Positions 40,502-47,775 of a DNA stretch of 64,000 bases are shown here, one piece after another. Origin of the DNA: CAYMAI01 sp964388445 (GTDB taxonomy: Bacteria; 4484-113; JAGGVC01); NCBI GenBank assembly GCA_964388445.1, contig CAYMAI010000005.1:186001-250000 (forward strand). The letters are read 5' to 3'. Both the position numbers and the translations under genes were made by a program. How positions within the stretch are numbered: the stretch's first letter is position 1; every line of letters starts with the position of its first letter. Under the pieces are notes generated by a model. That model was not told the DNA's origin and did not search any database. It saw only the letters and a program-made list of their open reading frames with translations.

Positions 40502-43303
40502 ATGAGCGAGTTCGAGCTTTTTACGCCAAAAATCATGGTACGCGCGGTTGAGGAATTCGGCGACGAGCACTTGCGCGAACTCAAGTCGTTCATAAATTCC
40601 ATTCCCGATTCGATAATCAGAAAAACCCTGCACAAAAGCGGCGGCTTTCGCACGGATTTTTTAATGCGCATGCCTCTGGATTTATTCAGGCAGTGGCTTA
40701 AGAACCGGGTGGAAGATCCCAAGACCGCGCCGACTTTGTTCGATAAAGTGCTCACCCAGTTTTTCAACGAAAGATACCGGGTCGAGCAAGCCGATTTCTT
40801 TAAGAAAACCGGAATGCCCGCAAATGGCCATTTACTCGACAGCAAAGGAAACTGGAATGAGATGGACTGGAGCAAGTGCGGAAAAGCTGCGGCCAAATTT
40901 TCGAAGGCATATCCCAATTTCCCGCTCGATTCGTTTCTCGTCATTTTGGCGGCGTTTTTTCAACGCACGGCGGGACACCCGGAATGGACCAGGCTCCTGC
41001 TCGAACACACTGGTCTGGTAGATAAGTTAAGAAAGTGGCATGATGAGGATGAAACCGCCGAGTCCGAATTGCGCGAAGATATGCACGATTCCGGTTATCC
41101 TGCGTACGACGCATTGAAGGCCGAAGATTCCACGGGCGAATGGGAGACCGTTCTCGACAGGATAATACGCAAGCTCGTCAAGGCTTCCGCCGAGCGCGAA
41201 TTCGGCTCGCTTCCGCTTGAAGAAATCGCGGACCTAGTGGACGAAGTGATTCACCTCAATTCCGACCGAACCGAAAGCGTATATCATTCGGGCTATCTCG
41301 AAGCAATGACCGGCGTAAGACTAATCGAGCCGGGCGAAATAAGAAACGCCGGAGCGGCACGCTTTTACACGCTGGGGCTTATCGGCGGATATATCGAGTC
41401 CGGTCTCGCCGAAAAGCTATCGGAAGTTTACGACGGGCGGCGCGAAAACGTGGCGGATCTTCTTGCGAATCCCCACATTGCGGCGCAGTTCGCGCGCGAT
41501 TTGGAAGCGTCGCTGCAACGGCGGGACAGGTGGCAAGACGCAGCCGCAGTTCTCGAAGCGGTCGCCCCGTTCCTCGAAATCGGCGAGCTTGCGGCCAGAC
41601 TTGAAAAATTTTCGCCAAAAATAGCGGAGTTCGCCGAATCGGCGGGAAATCGGCACGGCATAGACCTTTGGCTCGCCGTCGGCAAGACGTTGAATATCGC
41701 CGAAGCCAAAATCGAATCAATGGGCGGCGGGAAGGAGGCTAAGTCCGCGCTCGGCAAAATGCGAAGGTGTGCCGCCAACTGCTATATGGCGGCGGGCAAT
41801 TTTCGCGAGGCCAAGGACTTACTTTCCACTGCAGCTCAGGAATTGGAGGCGGGATGCGCGTCCGCTGCCGAGCGAGCGGCGGCGCTGGTCGATTTGGTTC
41901 TCGCAAAAGCCGGCTTCGCAAATGAAATGGAAATTCACTCGCACGCGATAAGGCGCAAAGGCGGGCTTAAAACTTTGGCAGCCGAAACCGAAGCGCTGAT
42001 ATCCGCGTCGAGAATGTCGCCGGCCGAAGCCGGAAGGGCGAAATACCTGCTCGGAGCGGCGCATTATTACTGCTCGGAGTTTCCCGGCGCCGCGAAGGAA
42101 TTCGAGGAGGCGATATCGCTTTTCTCCGCAAGCTCGAACTGCCCGCGGACGGAATTACTGATTGCGCCGGCGCATCATTTGCTGGCGAAGTCGCTGTTTC
42201 AGACGGAAGTTCCCGCCAATGCCGACAAGATAGCCGCAAGCTATAAGATTGCGATTGCCGCCGGTATCGATGTCGACTGGAAGGACGCTCTGCCGCTTCT
42301 GAACGATTTGTACTTGCTCGGCAGGGCGGGAAGCGCCTGCGAAATATTGCTGGGCGTCTCGAATTTAAATCCCCTGCCGCAAAAGCCCGGCAAGGAGTTT
42401 CTAGAAGTTCTCGGCGCGCTTGCCGCCGAAAGTCCCGAGGTTTGGCAGCTTTTGGAGAAAGTGCTCAATCAGCCCGGCGTGGGATACAAGGCGAAATTCG
42501 AGATTTACCTCGACATACTTAAAGGGAACATAGCGCTTTCGGAATCCGCGGTTGCGGCGTTCATCGAGACCGTCGATTCGATTGTCATCGAGCATCCCGT
42601 TCTTTTCCCGGATTGGATCGATTTTCTGCTGGCGGAAGACGGACTCCACAGTCTAACCGCGCTGGACCTGCAATCGCTTGCCTTCGAGCGCGCATGGGAT
42701 TGCGGCGATTACTCGCGGCTTTTCAAGGCGGCGGATAAAGGTTTGCTTCAAAGGCTGATAAGCGTTGCGGAAAGAAGTCATGATCCAGGCGACGCGGAGG
42801 AAATCGAAGAATGGCTCGACAAATTATCCTTGGCGGAAGAGTCGGAAGCGCTCGTACAAAGCGCACGAAAACGGCTGGAGATTTTAAGAAGTAAAATCGA
42901 ACTTGCCGATTCGCCCGACAGCGATACGCTTAAATCGCTTCTATCCGGCCGCGAGCGGATTAGCATACTCGTTATAGGCGGAGATGAAAAACAAGCGCAG
43001 TACGAAACTAAGTGTCGCGAGGAAATCGAAAAGGAATTAGGCGAGGCTTTTTCCAAGTTGAATTTGAAATTCTATTTCACATGTTGGAACAACAATTTCG
43101 GACGCCAATACGAGAACATGAAGGGAGAATTGAGCAATTCCGACGTGGTGGTCGTGCATAGATTGATCAGAACTATTTTGGGAAGAAAGCTGAGGAAATA
43201 CGTCAACGAAAACGGCAAGAAATGGGTAGGTTGCATTGGCAGGGGGGGAGATTCGCTGACGCGATCGATACTTTTGGCGATAGATTTGGTTTTGAGGGAC
43301 TGA
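40502..43303 (+). CDS. Large helical-repeat protein with a DUF2325-like C-terminal domain
   Basis: A 933-residue cytoplasmic protein without a signal peptide. Residues about 1-820 are almost entirely helical, with TPR-like stretches (AANCYMAAGNFREAKDLLSTA, written here as two helices, and GAAHYYCSEFPGAAKEFEEA). The last 115 residues form a Rossmann-like unit: ISILVIGGDEKQ, NNNFGRQYENMK, SNSDVVVVHRLI and KKWVGCIGRGGDSLTRSI. That pattern matches the DUF2325 family, small proteins of unknown role. The ATG at 40502 lies after AAGGAAGG; an ATG nine codons upstream (40475) is less likely. The next gene, a small lipoprotein, starts 23 bp later. I do not know the function. Confidence 0.7.
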   Translation: MSEFELFTPKIMVRAVEEFGDEHLRELKSFINSIPDSIIRKTLHKSGGFRTDFLMRMPLDLFRQWLKNRVEDPKTAPTLFDKVLTQFFNERYRVEQADFFKKTGMPANGHLLDSKGNWNEMDWSKCGKAAAKFSKAYPNFPLDSFLVILAAFFQRTAGHPEWTRLLLEHTGLVDKLRKWHDEDETAESELREDMHDSGYPAYDALKAEDSTGEWETVLDRIIRKLVKASAEREFGSLPLEEIADLVDEVIHLNSDRTESVYHSGYLEAMTGVRLIEPGEIRNAGAARFYTLGLIGGYIESGLAEKLSEVYDGRRENVADLLANPHIAAQFARDLEASLQRRDRWQDAAAVLEAVAPFLEIGELAARLEKFSPKIAEFAESAGNRHGIDLWLAVGKTLNIAEAKIESMGGGKEAKSALGKMRRCAANCYMAAGNFREAKDLLSTAAQELEAGCASAAERAAALVDLVLAKAGFANEMEIHSHAIRRKGGLKTLAAETEALISASRMSPAEAGRAKYLLGAAHYYCSEFPGAAKEFEEAISLFSASSNCPRTELLIAPAHHLLAKSLFQTEVPANADKIAASYKIAIAAGIDVDWKDALPLLNDLYLLGRAGSACEILLGVSNLNPLPQKPGKEFLEVLGALAAESPEVWQLLEKVLNQPGVGYKAKFEIYLDILKGNIALSESAVAAFIETVDSIVIEHPVLFPDWIDFLLAEDGLHSLTALDLQSLAFERAWDCGDYSRLFKAADKGLLQRLISVAERSHDPGDAEEIEEWLDKLSLAEESEALVQSARKRLEILRSKIELADSPDSDTLKSLLSGRERISILVIGGDEKQAQYETKCREEIEKELGEAFSKLNLKFYFTCWNNNFGRQYENMKGELSNSDVVVVHRLIRTILGRKLRKYVNENGKKWVGCIGRGGDSLTRSILLAIDLVLRD

Positions 43304-43326
43304 TTTCGAAAGGAGGCGAATGCAAT

Positions 43327-43755
43327 ATGATTCAAGTTATGAAAAGCAAAAAGTTGCCGCTGTTTATATTCGCGGCTGCTGCCGCTGCCCTTGTTTTGCA
43401 CTCGGGATGTCCGGCGCGCCAACCGACCGGAAAGGACGCGGAAATGATGACGGCGACGAGGCAAATCGCCCGCCTTGTTGACGAGTATTTCAGGGAATTC
43501 GCGGAATATCCCGAAAACATAGAGCAAGTCAGGCCTATGCTGCCGCCCGCCGTTAAGTGGCCGGTCAATCCCTACAACGGCGCGGAAATAGCCGATACCA
43601 TAAGCCGGGATTTCGACGCGGAATAATCGCCGGGCAACATTTATTACGAGAAAATCTTTCGCGACGAGCAGCTGGTGAATTATCAGATTCACATATTCGG
43701 CGAGAAGGGAAAAATATACATTCTCGGAAATACCGCGATGGGCGCTAAGGAATAA
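43327..43755 (+). pseudogene. Small lipoprotein interrupted by an in-frame stop
   Basis: The frame opens with a lipoprotein signal (LPLFIFAAAAAALVLHSGC) and a pseudopilin-like helix (TATRQIARLVDEYFREFAEYP), then reaches TAA at 43624-43626 after 99 codons. The same frame continues without interruption for 42 more codons to a second TAA at 43753-43755. Translation of that part gives SPGNIYYEKIFRDEQ and then VNYQIHIFGEKGKIYILGN, clearly coding in character. A nonsense change in one codon therefore appears to have truncated the protein, unless read-through or a sequencing error applies. The shortened product 43327-43626 could still be made and exported. Confidence 0.65.
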
Positions 43756-44752
43756 CCCTGAACCAGCTATCCGGCGTGCGGGTTACTGCCGTCATCATAT
43801 CCAGCACCCAGCGGTTCAGCGGAGTTTTAATGCCGTGTTTCTCCGCGATTTCTGCAATTTTGGCGTTTAAAAAAGCCGTTTCGTTTTCGCGGCCGGCGCG
43901 TACATCCTGAAGCATCGAGCTGAAATTGACGGAAGTGCTTTTGGATATTTCGAGGATATTTTTAACGGCATTTTCTTTGTCGAATTTATACGCCGGGTAT
44001 TTTGCATTAAGCGTATCGCAAATTTCGTCCGCCAGTCTGTAAATTAACGGCAGAAGCGGAGGATATAGCATTATTTCATTTTGCGCGTCAAGAATCGCGG
44101 TGATAGGATTTACAATCGAATTAATCGCGACTTTTTCGAGCATCGTCCGGTGAATATTCTCGTCGCGCCGCCATTCGATAAGCCCTTTATCGCTCGCGAA
44201 ACTACTCAATACTTCCTGCAGCTTTCCGAAATCGCGGATTTTCGTATTCGCGCGTTTTTCGTAAATCGAAATGCCAAAGTGAATCTTAGGTTCCAAAGTA
44301 TATTCGAGCGTGGTTCCCGTCATCGCGCCTCCGCCGAAACTTACGCCCAGAAGGAAATCGTCCGATTCGACAAGGCCGTTGGCAACCGCGAGAACATGGG
44401 CACCCGGCGAAACAGCCTCGATTGATTCGAGCGCGGAAAAAAGCGAATACGCCTTGACCGCGATTAGCGCGGCGTCGAATCGTTTTCCCGCGGCGTCATC
44501 CCAATCGATAATTTCGGCGATGGGATTATCGCGAAAGTCTATTTCAAGTTCCTCATCGCCGCCGCTTTCGTAAGCCGGTTTGGCGATTAGTCCATAGGTC
44601 AACAAAGACGCTCGCTTTTTCGAGCTGCGCACCAGCCAAAAAATCTTTCCGCTTGCCTTTTCGCTTCGAAATCTCAAAAACAAATCCGCGAATATCAGCG
44701 AACCGACAGGCCCCGCGCCGACCACCAGAATTTTCTGACCGCCCGGCATCAT
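43745..44752 (-). CDS. panE: 2-dehydropantoate 2-reductase (ketopantoate reductase) family
   Basis: A 335-residue NADPH-dependent reductase of the ApbA/PanE family, which makes pantoate for coenzyme A. It has the Rossmann motif ILVVGAGPVGS at the N terminus, VKAYSLFSAL in the NADP domain and the catalytic Lys in EKVAINSIVNPITAI. The ATG at 44752 comes one base after the TGA of the DinG gene, so the two are tightly coupled; the longer frame to 44800 lies inside dinG. The 3' end is convergent with, and overlaps, the interrupted lipoprotein frame. The family also contains reductases for other 2-keto acids, so the pantothenate role is likely but not certain. Confidence 0.8.
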   Translation of the reverse strand: MMPGGQKILVVGAGPVGSLIFADLFLRFRSEKASGKIFWLVRSSKKRASLLTYGLIAKPAYESGGDEELEIDFRDNPIAEIIDWDDAAGKRFDAALIAVKAYSLFSALESIEAVSPGAHVLAVANGLVESDDFLLGVSFGGGAMTGTTLEYTLEPKIHFGISIYEKRANTKIRDFGKLQEVLSSFASDKGLIEWRRDENIHRTMLEKVAINSIVNPITAILDAQNEIMLYPPLLPLIYRLADEICDTLNAKYPAYKFDKENAVKNILEISKSTSVNFSSMLQDVRAGRENETAFLNAKIAEIAEKHGIKTPLNRWVLDMMTAVTRTPDSWFRVIP

Positions 44753-44753
44753 A

Positions 44754-47486
44754 TCAATCGCCGCCCGCCGCGGCGAGTTTGCCGGAGCGATACCATTCAA
44801 TGGCTTCGGGAATAACGTCCGCCGCCTTGCCTTTTAAAACGGTATGCGCCGGCAAGCCGTTTAAAAACAGCGCGCCATATCTTTTGGTTACGACTCGCGT
44901 GTCCATTACGAAAATGCAGCCCCTGTCGGTTTTCGAGCGTATGAGTCTGCCGAAACCCTGCGCGAACCTCATCGCCGCCTGCGGCACGGAAAACTCCATG
45001 AACTCGTTCCCGCCTCTTTCCTTAACCGCCTCCGCACGCGCCTTCAATACCGGCTCTTTGAAATTCGCGAAGGGCAGCCTGGTCAGCACAACGGCCCGCA
45101 AATCATCGCCGGGCATATCGAATCCTTCCCAAAAGCTTTTCGTTCCGAAAAGGACGATGCCGCTACCGCCTTTCATTTTTCCCGCGAGAACGTGCGGCGG
45201 CCCGTCCGTTCCTTGGCACAAAAGCGTCAAATGTTTCGGCAGTTTTTTCGCCGCAATCGCCGCAACTTTGTCGAGGTCGGCATAGCTGTTGAAGAGCGCG
45301 AGCGTCCCGCCGCCGAACCCCTCCGCGATTTCGCAAATCGAGCCTGCGGCGAATTCGATGAACGGCGTCATGTTGAAATACACCGGTTCCGGCACGTCGA
45401 GCGGTATCACGACGCGCGCCTGATTTTCGATGTCGAACGGCGTAGTCAGCCGCACGCATTCGAGAGATTTTTCGTCCAGCGTTTCAAGCCCGAGCCTCGA
45501 TTTCAAATACGAAAACCCGCCGCCCGCGGTAAGCGTCGCGCTGGTCATCACGACCGAATTCTGCTTATCCAGAAAATCGCGAAAAATATCCCCGATCTCG
45601 ATGGGGCACGCGTAACAGCGAAATGTAATCCCCTCCCGCGACGTAGCGATTTTCGCCCACCTGACGGACTCGCCGGCTTCGACCGTAAGCGCGGCAAGCG
45701 TTCGTTCAAGGTCGTTCATCGTGGAAAAAACCATTTGCGCCTGCGTTTGAAATTCATCGATTGAAACGTATTTTTCCGAATCCTCGGACGTCGCCGATTT
45801 TTTCGCCGGCTCCGCAGCCGCCATTAAGTTTGAAAGCGCGCCGGCGCATAGCTCCAAAAGCGGTTCGAGAGATTGCGCCGCCCCACGGTCGCCTTGCTCG
45901 GGATTCGTCAACGATAGCTCCGCGCTTCTTTTTCCATTTAGGAACGACGCCGCCCATTTGTCGAGTTCTCGCTTCGCCTTTACCCAGTCTCTCACCGAGT
46001 TCTGAATTTCCTCCCTAACAGGCTGGCGCTTCCCCGTTTCTTCGGCGGTTGCCGCATCGACCGCCGCGCAAACTTCGCGCATTTCCGGTTCGTCGAACAG
46101 CCGCTGAACGTCGTTCGCGAATTCGAGCATTCCCTGTCCGGTAAGTTCGAATGTGAATTGGCCGGTGATTACGTCTTCCAGATTGTGCGCCTCGTCCAAG
46201 ACGAAATAGTTGATTTTGTCGAGCAATGTTTCGACGTCCGCGGTTTGCGCTCCGAACAACCTGAACAAAAGCGCGTGGTTCATCACGATTATGTGCGACT
46301 TTTCCGCCCGGTCGCGTGCCTGATAAAACCAGCAGCCCTGCCTGAACTGGCACTTGCTTCGAAGGCAGGTTGCGCTTCCGCAATCAATCGCCCGCTGAAA
46401 CGCGCTTTGCCGTTCTACGCCGAGCCCCGGCGGCTGCGAAATCGCGTCCAAATCGCCGTCGCATTCCGCCGACTGCTGCCAGAACGCCAGCCTTACCGCA
46501 TATTCGACAAGCGAATCCCCTGCCTCGGCGCATAACGTATTCAATCTTTGAGCAAGCTCGCCTGCGCCGAAGAGCGCATCCTTCGCACGAAGCCTGCAAA
46601 AATAATGACTTCTGCCTTTCAAAAGCGACACCGAAATCTTCAGATCTTCGAGGGCGTCAACGATTGCGGGCAGGTCGCTTGTCATCAGCTGCTGCTGAAG
46701 GTTTATCGTATTGGTGCTGATAACGACAGGAGTGCGCTCTTTCGAACTCAGCATCGCGGCGGGAAGCAAATATGCCAGCGATTTGCCGATACCGGTCCCC
46801 GCTTCTATCATCAGGTTGCGCTCCACATCGAGCGCGTTCCATACGATACCGGCCATTTCCGCCTGCTCGGCGCGAAATTCGAAACTGCGCATCGCCTTCG
46901 CCAGCCGGCTTTCGCGCTGAAACGAAGAAAGTATTAGCGATTCGGGATCAAGCGCCTTAACGGAAGCGTTTTCCTGCTTCTGAAGCATAGGAGGAGGCAA
47001 AGGCACGTACTTGCTAAGCGACATTCGGGCGATTGCGTCGAATTCGAGCTCATAAAACAGCCGGAGCATTTCCAGCCTTGCGCATTCCAATTTATCGGCG
47101 AAAGCGCAAGCCCATCCGGTAAGGTCGCGGTCTTCATCCTTGAGCCATCGCCAGAGAAAAAGGAACGATTTTTTTAGCGGCTCGCCTTCCGTCAATTCGA
47201 TTTCTTCGCCGGAAAGCAGTTTCAAAAGGTGTTCGGGGCCGAGGCGCTCCATCGAAGAAATGTTTGGAAATCTAAGCGCCGCCACCGGCGCAATTTCGAG
47301 CGGAATCGTCTGGTCCGAAAGGTCGAATTCGAAATCTCCGTTTATCAGGCTCCAAACGGCACGGTATTTCGGTGGGCCGCCTTCGCACGGATTCCAATCG
47401 CCGCCGGCAAATTCGATGGTCTCGCCCGTTCCGGTTCCGGGGAAGAATACTGTGATGGCTCGTTTCAAAGCTATGAATTTTATCAT
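44754..47486 (-). CDS. dinG: DinG-family ATP-dependent DNA helicase
   Basis: A 910-residue superfamily 2 helicase of the XPD/DinG type. The first 200 residues are an extra domain without a clear match. Walker A is EAGTGIGKS near residue 232. Cysteines in YFCRLR and in CLRSKCQFRQGC form the iron-sulfur cluster domain. DEAHNLED is the Walker B box, and the C-terminal motifs include VLTRLPFANF and GRLIRSKTDRG. Such helicases unwind DNA-RNA and branched DNA in repair. panE is coupled downstream. A hairpin-rich gap with two opposite terminators lies upstream. Confidence 0.9.
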   Translation of the reverse strand: MIKFIALKRAITVFFPGTGTGETIEFAGGDWNPCEGGPPKYRAVWSLINGDFEFDLSDQTIPLEIAPVAALRFPNISSMERLGPEHLLKLLSGEEIELTEGEPLKKSFLFLWRWLKDEDRDLTGWACAFADKLECARLEMLRLFYELEFDAIARMSLSKYVPLPPPMLQKQENASVKALDPESLILSSFQRESRLAKAMRSFEFRAEQAEMAGIVWNALDVERNLMIEAGTGIGKSLAYLLPAAMLSSKERTPVVISTNTINLQQQLMTSDLPAIVDALEDLKISVSLLKGRSHYFCRLRAKDALFGAGELAQRLNTLCAEAGDSLVEYAVRLAFWQQSAECDGDLDAISQPPGLGVERQSAFQRAIDCGSATCLRSKCQFRQGCWFYQARDRAEKSHIIVMNHALLFRLFGAQTADVETLLDKINYFVLDEAHNLEDVITGQFTFELTGQGMLEFANDVQRLFDEPEMREVCAAVDAATAEETGKRQPVREEIQNSVRDWVKAKRELDKWAASFLNGKRSAELSLTNPEQGDRGAAQSLEPLLELCAGALSNLMAAAEPAKKSATSEDSEKYVSIDEFQTQAQMVFSTMNDLERTLAALTVEAGESVRWAKIATSREGITFRCYACPIEIGDIFRDFLDKQNSVVMTSATLTAGGGFSYLKSRLGLETLDEKSLECVRLTTPFDIENQARVVIPLDVPEPVYFNMTPFIEFAAGSICEIAEGFGGGTLALFNSYADLDKVAAIAAKKLPKHLTLLCQGTDGPPHVLAGKMKGGSGIVLFGTKSFWEGFDMPGDDLRAVVLTRLPFANFKEPVLKARAEAVKERGGNEFMEFSVPQAAMRFAQGFGRLIRSKTDRGCIFVMDTRVVTKRYGALFLNGLPAHTVLKGKAADVIPEAIEWYRSGKLAAAGGD

Positions 47487-47597
47487 CAGACGGGCGACTC
47501 AGCCCGCAAAGCTACCTAAGATTAGCTTGATACTGCAGCGGCTGTTTTTTTCAAAGTTTGCAGGATAGAATATGACGCCACACCAAGGACGCGCATC

Positions 47598-47622
47598 GCC
47601 CGGAATTTCCGGGCTTTTTTTT
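47598..47622 (+). terminator. Intrinsic terminator on the plus strand without an assigned gene
   Basis: GCCCGGA-ATT-TCCGGGC (47598-47614) is followed by eight T (47615-47622), a strong terminator for plus-strand transcription. No plus-strand gene lies upstream: dinG starts at 47486 in the opposite direction. It may end a short RNA of roughly 100 bases from the 47490-47597 gap. Confidence 0.7.
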
Positions 47623-47645
47623 GGAAAACAGAATCGAATTGAGGC

Positions 47646-47676
47646 AAAAAAAAGAGGCCGCGGAATCCGCGGCCTC
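47646..47676 (-). terminator. Intrinsic terminator of the multihaem cytochrome gene
   Basis: On the minus strand a perfect ten-base-pair stem, GAGGCCGCGG-ATT-CCGCGGCCTC (47654-47676), is followed by eight T. It lies 100 bp beyond the cytochrome stop codon and faces the plus-strand terminator at 47598-47622. Confidence 0.9.
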
Positions 47677-47690
47677 CGTTTCCCAATAGC

Positions 47691-47770
47691 CCTCCCAAGT
47701 TGGGAGATTAAGTCATCCCGTGCGGCGGACAAGCCGCCGGACATCGTCCGCAGGCTCGCGCCCGCGGGAT
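47691..47770 (-). other. Structured 3' untranslated RNA of the cytochrome gene
   Basis: Between the stop codon at 47776 and the terminator the minus-strand RNA can form a closed multi-branch structure. ATCCCG (47715-47720) pairs with CGGGAT (47765-47770) as an outer stem enclosing GGCGG/CCGCC and GGAC/GTCC hairpins. CTCCC/GGGAG (47692-47706) forms a separate hairpin. I do not recognise a known riboswitch or sRNA family. A stability element or a 3'-derived small RNA is possible. Confidence 0.45.
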
Positions 47771-47775
47771 TCAAA

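Noticed and set aside
47691..47770. A c-di-GMP (GEMM) riboswitch near the cytochrome gene
   Set aside because: The structure is 3' of the gene, and the conserved GEMM motifs are absent on either strand.
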